Notes: generated from the sequence alone by a model not told the origin. A DNA stretch of 64,000 bases from an uncultured Collinsella sp. (GCA_900541065.1 UQIE01000007.1:42675-106674); one strand, 5' to 3'. Shown: positions 18,598 to 27,671, counted from the stretch's first letter. Numbers and translations: made by a program.

Positions 18598-19362
18598 CTA
18601 GTGGCAGCCGCAGCCTTCGTGCCCGTCATGGTCGTGGTGACCGTGGCAGCCGCAGGACTCGCCATGCTCGTGGATGTGCTCGTGATCATGTCCATGGCAG
18701 TCGCAGGTGGCCTCGCCGTTCTGTGCGAGCGTGCCGGCAATGAGGGCCTCGACGCAGGCATCGCAGCTGCCCTGGGCGCCCGCATAGACCGTGATGCCGG
18801 CTTGGGCAAGCGCGTTGATAGCGCCGCCGCCGATACCGCCGCAAATGAGCGTGTCAACGCCACCGTTGGCAAGCAGGCCCGCCAAGGCGCCGTGGCCGGT
18901 GCCGCCGGTGCCTACGACCTGCTCGTTGAGCACCTTGCCATCCTGGATGTCGTAGATCTTGAACTGCTCGCTGCGGCCAAAGTGCATAAAGATGTTGCCG
19001 TTGTCGTGCGTCGTTGCCACCCTCATGGTGCCGACCTCCTTTGCTGGCCATGCGGCCGTCGTCGAGGCGATGGGGGAGTACGCGATATTGCCGCCCGCGA
19101 TGACGAGCGCTCGTCCGTTGACCAGCGCATCGGCCACCTTGCGATGCGCGCGGCTGCAAATGGCCGCCACCGTTGCACGGGCGATGCCCATCTGCTGGGC
19201 GACGGCCTCCTGATTGAGGCCCTCCAGATCGCACAGGCGCAGTACTTCGAGCTCATCGACCGTCATATCGATAGCGTCTCCGCTGGCAAGGCCATCGGGG
19301 TTAAAGCCGCGATATTCGGGGATGATCCCAACGCGGCGCAGTTTTTCGCGTCTTCCAGCCAT
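18598..19362 (-). CDS. DUF134 HTH domain fused to NifX/NifB-like metal cofactor domain
   Basis: 254 aa. Residues 1-100 are a DUF134 DNA-binding domain (RREKLRRVGIIPEYRGFNPDG, helix-turn-helix EGLNQEAVAQQMGIARATVAAI). Residues 113-212 are a dinitrogenase iron-molybdenum cofactor biosynthesis domain (MRVATTHDNGNIFMHFGRSEQFKIYDI, then ICGGIGGGAINAL). Residues 219-254 form a His/Cys-rich tail that should bind metal. ATG 19362 has GGAGAG upstream. A stand-alone nif operon is absent, so the NifX-like part probably senses or carries a metal or iron-sulphur cluster and the HTH regulates. Two palindromes around its promoter suggest autoregulation. The function is an inference; domain calls are firm. 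Confidence 0.85.
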   Translation of the reverse strand: MAGRREKLRRVGIIPEYRGFNPDGLASGDAIDMTVDELEVLRLCDLEGLNQEAVAQQMGIARATVAAICSRAHRKVADALVNGRALVIAGGNIAYSPIASTTAAWPAKEVGTMRVATTHDNGNIFMHFGRSEQFKIYDIQDGKVLNEQVVGTGGTGHGALAGLLANGGVDTLICGGIGGGAINALAQAGITVYAGAQGSCDACVEALIAGTLAQNGEATCDCHGHDHEHIHEHGESCGCHGHHDHDGHEGCGCH

Positions 19363-19376
19363 ACACTCTCCAAATC

Positions 19377-19388
19377 TGACATATGTCA
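19377..19388. promoter_or_regulatory. operator-like palindrome, proximal
   Basis: TGACATATGTCA is a perfect 12-bp palindrome covering the expected transcription start of the DUF134-NifX gene. Its centre is 53 bp from the second palindrome at 19426. Confidence 0.7.
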
Positions 19389-19393
19389 ACAAT

Positions 19394-19421
19394 AGAATAG
19401 CGAACGTGCGGATTTGCGCAA
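19394..19421 (-). promoter_or_regulatory. promoter of the DUF134-NifX gene
   Basis: On the minus strand: TTGCGC (19421-19416), 16 bp, TATTCT (19399-19394). It lies between the two palindromes. Confidence 0.6.
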
Positions 19422-19425
19422 GGAA

Positions 19426-19445
19426 TTTCTGGCATATGTCAGAAA
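19426..19445. promoter_or_regulatory. operator-like palindrome, distal
   Basis: TTTCTGGCATATGTCAGAAA is palindromic except for one base pair and shares CATATGTCA with the proximal site. It lies just upstream of the -35 box of the DUF134-NifX gene and about 80 bp upstream of the thyA start, so it may touch both genes. Confidence 0.7.
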
Positions 19446-19528
19446 ATGAGGGCTTATGTTTGGGCTGTGGGGCCGCGTGCGCCTGGGCTACAATAAATCT
19501 CGCTTATAGGCGACTGACAGGAGGGTCA

Positions 19529-20377
19529 ATGAGCAAAGCTGATCAGCAGTTTGTAACCATGTGCCGCGATATCTTGGACCATGGCACCACCACCGAGGGC
19601 CAAAAGGTCCGTCCGGTGTGGGAGGACGGCACCCCTGCCTATACCATTAAAAACTTTGGTGTCACGGCGCGCTATGATCTGCGCGAGGAGTTCCCCGCGC
19701 TCACCCTGCGTCGTACAGCGCTTAAGTCTGCCATGGACGAGATTCTGTGGATCTATCAAAAGAAGTCCAATAACGTGCATGATCTCAACAGCCATATCTG
19801 GGATGAGTGGGCCGATGAGACCGGTTCCATCGGTAAAGCCTACGGCTATCAGATTGGTCAGAAGAGCCATTACGCCGAGGGCGACTTCGACCAGATGGAC
19901 CGTGTGCTGTACGACCTTAAGCACACGCCGTATAGTCGTCGCATTATGACCAATACGTACGTGTTTAGCGATCTGTCCGAGATGCACCTTTATCCGTGCG
20001 CCTATAGCGTGACCTATAACGTGACGCAGCGTCCTCAGGACGACAAGCCGACGCTCAACATGATTCTCAACCAGCGCAGCCAGGACATTTTGGCCGCGAA
20101 CAACTGGAACGTGTGCCAGTACGCCATTTTGCTGATGATGGTCGCGCAGTCGGTCGATATGATTCCCGGTGAGCTGCTGCACGTGATCGCCGACGCCCAT
20201 ATCTATGATCGTCATGTCGATATCGTCCGCGAGCTTATCGAGCGTCCGCAGTTTGCGGCACCCAAGGTAACGCTCAACCCCGATGTGCATGACTTCTATG
20301 CGTTTACGACCGATGACCTGATCGTCGAGGGCTATGAGCACGGCCCTCAGGTCAAGAACATCCCCATTGCGGTGTAG
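19529..20377 (+). CDS. thyA: thymidylate synthase, divergent active-site subgroup
   Basis: ThyA methylates dUMP to dTMP using methylenetetrahydrofolate. ATG 19529 has AGGAGG upstream and gives 282 aa. The catalytic Cys157 lies in LYPCAYSVTYNV; the His that follows Cys in most ThyA proteins (PCH) is Ala here. QRSQD (182-186), YAILLMMVAQ and HIYDRH preserve the nucleotide and folate sites. DHFR follows at once, completing the folate cycle. Similar PCA-type enzymes occur in Firmicutes as I recall, so activity is expected. Confidence 0.93.
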   Translation: MSKADQQFVTMCRDILDHGTTTEGQKVRPVWEDGTPAYTIKNFGVTARYDLREEFPALTLRRTALKSAMDEILWIYQKKSNNVHDLNSHIWDEWADETGSIGKAYGYQIGQKSHYAEGDFDQMDRVLYDLKHTPYSRRIMTNTYVFSDLSEMHLYPCAYSVTYNVTQRPQDDKPTLNMILNQRSQDILAANNWNVCQYAILLMMVAQSVDMIPGELLHVIADAHIYDRHVDIVRELIERPQFAAPKVTLNPDVHDFYAFTTDDLIVEGYEHGPQVKNIPIAV

Positions 20378-20386
20378 GTGACGCGC

Positions 20387-20905
20387 ATGACGTGTAAGCT
20401 TTCTGCCATCGTCGCCGTGTGTGACGACTGGGGTATTGGCTGCGAGGGCGACATGGTGGTGTCCAATCGCGCCGATATGCGCCATTTTGTGGCCTGCACC
20501 AAGGGCTGCCCGGTTATCATGGGACGCAAGACGCTGCTGAGTTTTCCCGGCGGGCGTCCTCTCAAGAACCGCCGCAATATCGTGCTTACGCGCGATATGG
20601 GCTTTACCCGCGAGGGCGTCGACGTGGTGCATAGCGTTGACGAAGCGCTCTCTGCGGTTGCCGATGAGCTCGTTGCCTGGGTGATCGGTGGCGGCGATGT
20701 CTATCGGCAGTTTTTGCCGTACTGCGTGGAGGCCGAGGTCACTCATGACCACTGCGTCCATCCCGTGGACACGTACTTTCCCGACTTGGACGCCGATCCC
20801 GCGTGGGAGATTGCGCAGCGTAGCGAGGTCGCGACGATTGCCGCCGGTGAGGGTGACGAGGGCGTCGATTATGAGTTCGTGACGTATCATCGCGTTGAGG
20901 CGTAA
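20387..20905 (+). CDS. folA: dihydrofolate reductase
   Basis: DHFR regenerates tetrahydrofolate from the dihydrofolate that ThyA makes. ATG 20387 has AGGTGA 5 bp upstream, overlapping the thyA stop; a GTG at 20378 is possible. Marks: SAIVAVCDDWGIGCEGDM (substrate loop), PVIMGRKTLLSFPGGRPLKNRRNIVLTR split over the NADPH site, and VIGGGDVYRQFLP. 172 aa is usual. It is probably co-transcribed with thyA. Confidence 0.93.
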   Translation: MTCKLSAIVAVCDDWGIGCEGDMVVSNRADMRHFVACTKGCPVIMGRKTLLSFPGGRPLKNRRNIVLTRDMGFTREGVDVVHSVDEALSAVADELVAWVIGGGDVYRQFLPYCVEAEVTHDHCVHPVDTYFPDLDADPAWEIAQRSEVATIAAGEGDEGVDYEFVTYHRVEA

Positions 20906-21014
20906 ATCGTCTGGCGTGAACGGTATCATCGGGTTGATTGAATGCATGGGGCGGCGCTTAGCGTCGCCTCGTTTGGTATAGATGTGCTGTAAAGAAGGGT
21001 GCGGGCTGGCTGCT

Positions 21015-21929
21015 ATGACTGATGCCGTTGAGGTTCTGCGAATTGATTCGCTCGATGACGAGCGGCTCGATGCCTATGTGCGACTGACCGAGCGTGAGCT
21101 TCGCTGCGTGCTGGAGCCGCAGAAGGGCATTTTTATCGCTGAGAGTGCCAAGGTCATCGAGCGTGCGGTTCGCGCCGGATATGAGCCGGTGAGCTTTCTT
21201 TTGGGCGAGCGCTGGCTCGACCAGATGATGCCGCTGTTTGACCAGCTTGTCGTGCGCGAGGGAGCGGGTCCGGTTCCCGTGTTCGTGGCCTCCATGGAGC
21301 TCATGGAGCAGTTGACGGGCTTTAACGTGACGCGTGGTGCGCTCGCGGCGTTCCGTCGCCCGCGTCAGATTCCGGTTGATGAGTTCCTGGGCGGTGTCGT
21401 CGAGGCGGCGGGGGATCGTCCGGTGCGTGTGTGCGTGCTTGAGGGTATTGTCGATCACACCAATGTTGGCGCTATTTTCCGCTCGGCTGCCGCATTGAAC
21501 GTTGACGGTATTTTGGTCAGCCCGACGTGCTGCGACCCGCTGTACCGTCGCTCGGCCCGCGTGAGCATGGGCACCGTGTTTCAGGTGCCGTGGACGCGCA
21601 TTGGCAGCGAGGCTCGTGTGTGGCCGCATGATGGTCTGAGCGCGTTGCACGATGCCGGTTTTTCGTGTGCCGCTATGGCGTTGACGGACGATTCCGTATC
21701 GCTGGACGATCCCGTGCTGCAGGAGATTGACCGCTTGGCAATCTTTATGGGTACCGAGGGTGCCGGCTTGGGCGCCAAGACCATTGCCGGCTGTGACCAC
21801 GCGGTGCGCATTCCGATGGCGCACGGGGTCGATTCGCTTAACGTGGCCGCGGCGAGCGCCGTCGCCTTTTGGCAGCTGTGCCCGCACGTGAGCAATGAGT
21901 ATCACTACCAGCCGGGTTTGTATCACTAG
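21015..21929 (+). CDS. TrmH/SpoU family RNA 2'-O-methyltransferase
   Basis: A SPOUT-class methyltransferase for rRNA or tRNA ribose. The N-terminal domain (residues 15-110) contains VLEPQKGIFIAESAKVIERA, a substrate-binding region as in 23S rRNA methyltransferases. The catalytic knot holds DHTNVGAIFRSAAALNVDGI, FMGTEGAGLGAKTI and IPMAHGVDSLNVAAA, all three SpoU motifs. Start choice is open: ATG 21015 fits homologues as I recall them, while ATG 20982 would add 11 residues; neither has a strong ribosome site. The target base cannot be told from sequence. Confidence 0.88.
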   Translation: MTDAVEVLRIDSLDDERLDAYVRLTERELRCVLEPQKGIFIAESAKVIERAVRAGYEPVSFLLGERWLDQMMPLFDQLVVREGAGPVPVFVASMELMEQLTGFNVTRGALAAFRRPRQIPVDEFLGGVVEAAGDRPVRVCVLEGIVDHTNVGAIFRSAAALNVDGILVSPTCCDPLYRRSARVSMGTVFQVPWTRIGSEARVWPHDGLSALHDAGFSCAAMALTDDSVSLDDPVLQEIDRLAIFMGTEGAGLGAKTIAGCDHAVRIPMAHGVDSLNVAAASAVAFWQLCPHVSNEYHYQPGLYH

Positions 21930-22054
21930 GCAGATATTTCGCACCTGGCTCTGATTCGGGGTGTTTCGGTCGACGCCAGTCGGTGCTAAGCTGATATTGG
22001 CTTTGGTCTTAAATTGCCGTTTTGCTGTTTGACGTATGCGTGTGGGGAGGGCGT

Positions 22055-23404
22055 GTGGCTAAGAAATCTACGGCGATCGATGTAACGCAAGGTGTCATTT
22101 GGCAGCAATTGCTGTCGCTGTGCGTTCCCATCTTTTTTAGTTCGTTTTTTCAGCAGGCCTACACGCTTATCGGTACGTATATCGTCGGCCAGTTTGGCGG
22201 CAAGCTCGCGCTGGGTGGCATTCAAGCCACGATGGTGCTCACCGAGCTCTGCATTGGCTTTTGCGTTGGCGTCGGCGCCGGCTGCGCGGTCATTACCGGT
22301 CAGTATTTTGGCCAGCACGATGATGAACGACTGAGTCGTTCGGTTCACACGGCCATGACGCTCGCGCTGGTGGGCGGTATCGCTTTCTCGATTCTTGGCA
22401 TAGTGTTCGTTGAGCCCATGCTGGTGCTTATGAACACGCCGCATGAACTATTGGCCGAGGGTGTGGCCTATGCTCGCTGTTATTTTGCCGCGATGGTTGC
22501 GGCACTGCTGCTGAATATGGGAACCGCACTGCTGCGTGCCGTGGGCGACACGCGCGGGCCCGCCGTGATCATTGCCTCTGGCTGCCTTGTTAACGTGGTG
22601 CTGGATATCATCTTTGTCGCTGTGTTGCATATGGAGGCGCTGGGCTGCGGCATCGCAGTGGCTCTGACCATTTGCTCCAATGCAACGATGATCGTGTTGC
22701 GCATGATGCGCGCTCCGGGTGCATGGCGTCTTTCGCTGTCTAAGCTCGGCATCGATCGCGGTATTTGCAAGAGTATGATCTCGTGTGGTCTGCCACTCGG
22801 TTTTCAATCGGCTGCCTATTCGATCTCGAACGTGCTGATCCAGGTGTCGGTTAATTCGTTTGGCGCCGATGTCACAACTGCTTGGGGTCTATCTGGGCGC
22901 CTGGATGGCATTATCTGGATGGTGACCGAGGCGCTCGGCGTATCGATCACCACGTTCTCGGCGCAGAATTTTGGCGCGCGCAATTACGAGCGCATGCGCA
23001 AGGGATATCACACGTCGCTCGTGCTTTCGTTTATGCTCATTGGTGGCCTGTCTGCCGTGCTCCTGGTGTTCTCGGGTCCTCTGTCTCGTTTGTTTGTCGA
23101 CGATGCTTTGATTTCGGCGTACACCACGACGATTCTTCATTTCATCGCGCCGTTCTACGCGATCTTCTCGATTATCGAGAACGCGTCGGGCTCCATTCGC
23201 GGCGCGGGCGTGAGTCTGCAGCCTATGATGCTCACCATCTTTGGCACCGTTGTCTTGAGGGTGATCTGGGTGTTTGCGATCATGCCCTTCGATCCGTCGC
23301 TTGAACATCTACTGCTGGTCTACCCCGTAACCTGGCTCATTACGGCCACGATGTTCACCATCTACCACCACAGCGGCAACTGGCTAGGCCGCGCCACCGC
23401 CTAG
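22055..23404 (+). CDS. MATE family efflux transporter
   Basis: 449 aa with about 12 membrane segments. Typical marks are LSLCVPIFFSSFFQQAYTL, then AITGQYFGQ-like VITGQYFGQHDDERL, TALLRAVGDTRGPAVI and a second repeat starting ISCGLPLGFQSAAYSISN. MATE proteins exchange cations for drugs or metabolites; the substrate cannot be predicted. GTG 22055 has GGGGAGG directly upstream. It has its own intergenic region on each side and ends 129 bp from a convergent gene, with a class C palindrome between. Confidence 0.9.
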   Translation: MAKKSTAIDVTQGVIWQQLLSLCVPIFFSSFFQQAYTLIGTYIVGQFGGKLALGGIQATMVLTELCIGFCVGVGAGCAVITGQYFGQHDDERLSRSVHTAMTLALVGGIAFSILGIVFVEPMLVLMNTPHELLAEGVAYARCYFAAMVAALLLNMGTALLRAVGDTRGPAVIIASGCLVNVVLDIIFVAVLHMEALGCGIAVALTICSNATMIVLRMMRAPGAWRLSLSKLGIDRGICKSMISCGLPLGFQSAAYSISNVLIQVSVNSFGADVTTAWGLSGRLDGIIWMVTEALGVSITTFSAQNFGARNYERMRKGYHTSLVLSFMLIGGLSAVLLVFSGPLSRLFVDDALISAYTTTILHFIAPFYAIFSIIENASGSIRGAGVSLQPMMLTIFGTVVLRVIWVFAIMPFDPSLEHLLLVYPVTWLITATMFTIYHHSGNWLGRATA

Positions 23405-23425
23405 CTCATCCGTCGGATACCCCTG

Positions 23426-23502
23426 ATAAGTTGCGGTGAAATAGTTCCTGAAAAGCCCTTGCGGACCGTCAAACAAGTACTATTCCACCGCAACTTCCTT
23501 AT
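23426..23502. repeat. palindrome, class C copy 1
   Basis: Arms around 23429-23444 and 23480-23495 (AGTTGCGGTGAAATAG, one mismatch) flank a 35-nt centre between convergent MATE and adenosyltransferase genes. The same arm forms a perfect 26-bp palindrome at 57374-57445. Confidence 0.75.
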
Positions 23503-23533
23503 GAGCTGTAGGTGCTGGCGGAAAACGAATCAA

Positions 23534-24019
23534 TTAGTATTCGATGCCTTGGCGGGCTAGGAGACCTTCATCGAAGTAGTGTTTGACGGGGCGCATTTCG
23601 GTTACTAGGTCGGCAAGGTCGGCGAGGGGTAGCAAGCCGCGGCCGGTGAGCACGAGCTCCGTGGTGGCGGGCTTTATCGCGATCAGCGCTTCGACATCCT
23701 CGCGTGTCACGAAGCCGCGGCGCATGGCCTCGCCGAGTTCGTCCAAAATCAGAACGTCGACCTGTGATATCTGCTCGCATGCGAGCTCCATGATCTGTGC
23801 GGCGCAAGCCTCGGGCGTGTCGCGGTCAGCTTGTACGATGCGCAGCCCCAGGCGCGGCGCGGCATCGTGTTCGGCGCAGTGCAGTTTCTTGGCAAACTGC
23901 AGCCTAAGAACGTCGAGCCCGTAGCCCGTCGCGCGCAGCGCGAGCCCCAGCGCAGCCGTCGTCTTGCCCTTGCCGTCGCCTGTATAGATTTGAACCTTGC
24001 CGACTTACAGTGATGCCAT
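23534..24019 (-). pseudogene. cobO: corrinoid adenosyltransferase with in-frame stop at codon 5
   Basis: The frame after the stop encodes a complete CobO/BtuR-type enzyme that adenosylates cobalamin: P-loop GDGKGKTTAAL near the start, LQFAKK, VDVLILDELGEAMRRGF, ELVLTGRG, and the C-terminal LVTEMRPVKHYF...GIEY. An ATG at 24019 with AAAGGA 5 bp upstream is the obvious start, but it reads M-A-S-L-stop (TAA at 24007-24005). No ATG, GTG or TTG occurs between that stop and 23791, which is past the P-loop. Either the gene is recently broken, the base is a sequencing error, or a rare start or readthrough is used. The rest of the frame is undamaged. Confidence 0.7.
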
Positions 24020-24096
24020 CTCTGTCCTTTCGTGCCCGGCGTCGGTTTATCGTCGCTTGGGTTGGGTATTCTAGAAAGCATTATCAACCCCAGTAG

Positions 24097-26004
24097 ATGG
24101 AGTTCAAGCAGATGGAGATGGATGACAACAAGCGTAGACGGAATATGATCCTCTACGTGCTCATCGCCTTCGTCGTCTACCTCGTGCTCTCGACCGTTCT
24201 GTTCCCCAACATCGGTCACACGCAGCAGATTACGAAGACCGATTACTCGACGTTTGTCAAAGCGCTCGATAAGAAGAGTGTCGACAAGGTCGAGTACAAC
24301 ACGGACGATTACTCGATTTATTACACCAAGAAGGGCGAGGACGAGAACATCGCCTATAAGACGACCGGTGTGCCGAACGATGCGGGCTTTACCGATCGCG
24401 TGCTTGAGTCTGGCGCTTCGCTGGAGTCGGTCGTTCCCGATAAGAACTCGGGTTTGATGACCTACTACCTGCTCACACTCATTCTTCCCATGGCGATTTT
24501 CTTCCTCATCGGTTGGTGGCTCAACCGCCGCATGAAGAAGGCTATGGGCGATGATGGCCCGTCGATGAACTTTGGCGGCGGCGGTTTTGGCGGCGGCGGA
24601 CTGGGTAAGTCCGGCGCGCGCGTGATCGCCTCCAAGGACGTGGGCGTGACCTTTAAGGACGTCGCCGGCCAGGAAGAGGCCAAGGAGTCTCTCAAGGAGG
24701 TCGTCGACTTTCTGGAGAAGCCACAGCGCTACGAGGAGATCGGCGCCAAGCTGCCGCGCGGTGCTCTCCTTGTTGGCCCTCCGGGTACCGGTAAGACCCT
24801 GCTTGCCAAGGCTGTTGCCGGCGAGGCCGGTGTTCCGTTCTTTAGCATTTCGGGCTCTGAGTTCGTTGAGATGTTTGTTGGTCGCGGCGCTGCAAAGGTT
24901 CGTGACCTGTTTAAGCAGGCCAAGGAAAAGGCCCCGTGTATCGTCTTTATCGATGAGATCGATACCATCGGTAAGAAGCGCGATGGCGGCGGCTTTAGCG
25001 GCAACGACGAGCGCGAGCAGACGCTCAATCAGTTGCTGACCGAGATGGATGGCTTCGATAACCACAAGGGTATCGTTGTCCTTGCCGCAACCAACCGTCC
25101 CGACAGTCTCGATCCCGCTCTACTGCGCCCCGGTCGTTTTGACCGCCGCATCCCCGTTGAGCTGCCCGATCTGACCGGCCGCAAGAACATCCTCGAGCTG
25201 CATGCCAAGAGCGTGAAGACCGAGCCGCCGATCGACCTGACCGCGATTGCCCGCGCCACGCCCGGTGCCTCGGGCGCCGACCTGGCCAATATCATCAACG
25301 AGGGCGCCCTGCGCGCCGTTCGCGAGGGTCGCAAGCGTGCAACCCAGGACGACTTCGAGGAGTCGGTGGAGGTCGTCATTGCCGGTCAACAGCGTAAGTC
25401 CACGGTGCTGTCCGACCACGAGAAGCAGGTCGTTTCTTATCACGAGATCGGCCATGCCATCGTCGCCGCCCGCCAGAAGGGCTCTGCGCCGGTCACGAAG
25501 ATCACCATCGTGCCGCGCACGAGCGGTGCTCTTGGTTATACCATGCAGGTCGAGGAGGACGAGCGCTTCCTGACGACGCGCCAGGAGGTCTTGGACAAGC
25601 TCGCTGTCTATTGCGGTGGCCGCGCAGCCGAGGAGCTCATCTTTGGTGAGATGACGACCGGCGCCGCCAACGATATCGAGCAGGCCACCAAGCTCGCCCG
25701 TAATATGGTGACGCGCTTTGGTATGTCCGACGAGTTTGGCATGATGGCGCTCGGTACCGTGCAGAACGCGTATCTCAATCAGGACACGTCGCTCACCTGC
25801 GCCCCCGGTACGGCCGAGCGCGTGGACGCGATTGTCGCCAAGCTGATCGAGGATGCGCACGACCGCGCTTTGCAGATTCTGAAGGAGAACAAGTTTAAGC
25901 TCCACGAGCTGGCTCGTTATCTGTATAAGAAGGAGACCATCACGGGCGAGGAGTTCATGAACCTCCTCACGCGCGAGAATCCGCTGATGCCCAAGCAACA
26001 GTAA
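24097..26004 (+). CDS. ftsH: ATP-dependent zinc metalloprotease FtsH
   Basis: FtsH extracts and degrades membrane and unstable cytosolic proteins. Two membrane segments (about residues 18-36 and 125-147) frame an extracytoplasmic domain. Then a Gly-rich linker, AAA core with Walker A GPPGTGKT (226), Walker [10 protein letters not shown], the second region of homology [19 protein letters not shown], and the zinc site HEIGH (449). 635 aa is usual. ATG 24097 is the longest option; ATG 24112 has GGAG 9 bp upstream and may be the true start. Confidence 0.96.
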   Translation: MEFKQMEMDDNKRRRNMILYVLIAFVVYLVLSTVLFPNIGHTQQITKTDYSTFVKALDKKSVDKVEYNTDDYSIYYTKKGEDENIAYKTTGVPNDAGFTDRVLESGASLESVVPDKNSGLMTYYLLTLILPMAIFFLIGWWLNRRMKKAMGDDGPSMNFGGGGFGGGGLGKSGARVIASKDVGVTFKDVAGQEEAKESLKEVVDFLEKPQRYEEIGAKLPRGALLVGPPGTGKTLLAKAVAGEAGVPFFSISGSEFVEMFVGRGAAKVRDLFKQAKEKAPCIVFIDEIDTIGKKRDGGGFSGNDEREQTLNQLLTEMDGFDNHKGIVVLAATNRPDSLDPALLRPGRFDRRIPVELPDLTGRKNILELHAKSVKTEPPIDLTAIARATPGASGADLANIINEGALRAVREGRKRATQDDFEESVEVVIAGQQRKSTVLSDHEKQVVSYHEIGHAIVAARQKGSAPVTKITIVPRTSGALGYTMQVEEDERFLTTRQEVLDKLAVYCGGRAAEELIFGEMTTGAANDIEQATKLARNMVTRFGMSDEFGMMALGTVQNAYLNQDTSLTCAPGTAERVDAIVAKLIEDAHDRALQILKENKFKLHELARYLYKKETITGEEFMNLLTRENPLMPKQQ

Positions 26005-26025
26005 TACTAGTTGCGCAGTGTCAAT

Positions 26026-26062
26026 CGCCCCATTTGAGTGTCCATCTCAAATGGGGCGTTTT
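26026..26062 (+). terminator. terminator of ftsH
   Basis: A perfect 13-bp stem (CGCCCCATTTGAG with its complement), 7-nt loop and TTTT, 22 bp after the stop. Confidence 0.88.
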
Positions 26063-26080
26063 GCGTGGGGAGTGTTGTAT

Positions 26081-26536
26081 ATGAAGATCGTGGTGAGCGC
26101 CTGTTTAATGGGCGAGAGCTGCAAGTATAACGGGCTCGACAACTATCATCGAGAGCTGATCGAGGCTTGCGAGCGCACGGGGACCGAGGTCCTCTTGGTG
26201 TGCCCTGAGGTCTTTGGCGGCCTGCCCACGCCGCGCAAGCCGTCCGAGATTGTGAACGGCGAGGTCCGTACCTGCGGGGGTACCTCGGTCGATCGCGAGT
26301 TTCGCCTGGGTGCCCAACGCGCGCTCAATATGTGCGAGCAGGCGGGTGGGCCGTCCGAGATTTCCGCGTGCATTTTGCAGGATCGTAGTCCGTCGTGCGG
26401 CGTGGGCCATATCTACGACGGATCCTTCAGCGGCACGCTCACAACGGGTAACGGTGTCTTCGTTGACCTGCTCCTGCGCCACGGCTACCGCGTGATCCCG
26501 GCAAGCGAATTCGACTCGAGCATGTTACAGCAATAA
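26081..26536 (+). CDS. DUF523 family protein
   Basis: 151 aa, ATG 26081 with GGGGAG 8 bp upstream, only 19 bp after the ftsH terminator. The DUF523 pattern is complete: VVSACLMGESCKYNG at the N-terminus, VCPEVFGGLPTPRKPSEI, and the Cys motif LQDRSPSCGVGHIYDG. Conserved Cys residues suggest a metal or cluster site. Members are short, widespread and of no established function. Confidence 0.88.
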   Translation: MKIVVSACLMGESCKYNGLDNYHRELIEACERTGTEVLLVCPEVFGGLPTPRKPSEIVNGEVRTCGGTSVDREFRLGAQRALNMCEQAGGPSEISACILQDRSPSCGVGHIYDGSFSGTLTTGNGVFVDLLLRHGYRVIPASEFDSSMLQQ

Positions 26537-26576
26537 AAAACCGCCACAAAGGTACTGTCCCCTTTGTGGCGGTTTT
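26537..26576. terminator. bidirectional hairpin terminator, class B palindrome copy 1
   Basis: A perfect 16-bp stem (AAAACCGCCACAAAGG with its complement) and an 8-nt loop. T runs on both strands make it a terminator for the DUF523 gene and for the convergent dehydrogenase gene. Stem and loop match the element at 34353-34393 in reverse orientation. Confidence 0.88.
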
Positions 26577-26582
26577 GGTCGG

Positions 26583-27671
26583 TTAGGCCAGGATAGAGTG
26601 GCCGTAGGCGTTGGCGGCCTTGATGGCGGCGGCGAATTTTTCGTCGGTGAAGGGCTCCGGGTTGCCTTGCTTCCACTCGTTGGTGGCGTGCGCGTGCTCG
26701 CACAGGGCAGGGATATCGGTCTCGGAAAGCCCGACCTGCTCAAGCGTTACGGGCAGCCCCATCTGCTTGTTGAAGTCAGCATAGCGCTTAAGGTTCTCGG
26801 TGTCGCCCGTGTAGGCGAACAACACCAGCACGCCCAGGCTTACGACTTCGCCGTGCAGGTAGGTGCCCTCACGCGGAATGCTGCAGGTGGCGTTGTAGAA
26901 CGCGTGCGCCACGCTCGAGTTGTAGTAGTAATCGTTCTGGTTTGTCAGGTTCGAGACATAGCCCGTGTTGACCACGATGTCGAGCGCGATCTGCTTGACG
27001 GCCTCGCTCGACAGATTCTGACGAACGTCCTCAAGACCCTGAACACCATAGGTAAACAGCGGCTCGGAACAGGTGTGGGCAAGAGCCAGGCCAAGGCCGG
27101 CGGTGTGCTCCAGGTCGCCGGCGCTCGTGGCGTACTCGACTTCGGGCTGCTTGGACAGGGCGTCGCCCACGCCGGCCCAGAAGTACTCCGCCGGAGCCTC
27201 GGCGATGATCTTGGGATTGATGAAGATGTGCGCCGGTCGGTTGGGGTACGAATAGCCCTCGAGCGATCCATCGTCGTTGTAGACGACGGCAATGGCGGTC
27301 GCGGCGGAACAGTTAGAGCAAATCGTCGGCACCGTAAAGACAATCTTCTTGAGCTCGATTGCCGCTGTCTTGACGGTGTCGAGTGCCTTGCCGCCGCCAC
27401 AGGCGATAAGCACGTCTGCCTGCTGGCAAGCGGGGGAGTTCACGACCTTGGCGATATTGGCGCGCGTACTGTTGGTGCCGTAGACGCGCGTCTCCAGAAT
27501 CTCGACGTCGGTACCTTCAAGCGCCGCCTCGATGCCCGGCAGCGCCGCAGCTAGGGCTCGCTTGCCACCAATGATGGCGACTTTCTTCGCGCCGTACTCC
27601 GCCAGTGCGGCGGGCAGCTCGGTAAAGCAATCCTCGCCGACGGTGTAGTCGCTCATTCCGATTGTGCGCAT
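26583..27671 (-). CDS. iron-containing alcohol dehydrogenase, GldA/YbdH-like
   Basis: 362 aa. N-terminal Rossmann-type half with IIGGKRALAAALPGIEAAL and the NAD-binding ACGGGKALDTVK; then PTICSNCSAATAIAVVYNDDG, where glycerol dehydrogenase has PTxxSTDAPxS. The C-terminal helical half holds the metal ligands (GVGDALSK, AHTCSEPLF, HGEVVSLG). The resemblance is to glycerol dehydrogenase and even more to the hydroxycarboxylate dehydrogenase YbdH/HcxA, so the substrate is open. A lone gene facing DUF523 and divergent from the ileS leader. Confidence 0.85.
   Translation of the reverse strand: MRTIGMSDYTVGEDCFTELPAALAEYGAKKVAIIGGKRALAAALPGIEAALEGTDVEILETRVYGTNSTRANIAKVVNSPACQQADVLIACGGGKALDTVKTAAIELKKIVFTVPTICSNCSAATAIAVVYNDDGSLEGYSYPNRPAHIFINPKIIAEAPAEYFWAGVGDALSKQPEVEYATSAGDLEHTAGLGLALAHTCSEPLFTYGVQGLEDVRQNLSSEAVKQIALDIVVNTGYVSNLTNQNDYYYNSSVAHAFYNATCSIPREGTYLHGEVVSLGVLVLFAYTGDTENLKRYADFNKQMGLPVTLEQVGLSETDIPALCEHAHATNEWKQGNPEPFTDEKFAAAIKAANAYGHSILA

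Noticed and set aside
18496..19395. 299-aa plus-strand frame opposite the DUF134-NifX gene
   Set aside because: The minus strand has clear domains and a start with ribosome site; the plus frame is its shadow.
23534..23791. A separate 85-aa gene for the end of the adenosyltransferase
   Set aside because: It would lack the P-loop; it is simply the part of the larger frame after its first internal ATG.
24020..24096. Cobalamin riboswitch upstream of the adenosyltransferase gene
   Set aside because: The gap to ftsH is only 77 bp and no B12-box-like sequence is seen.
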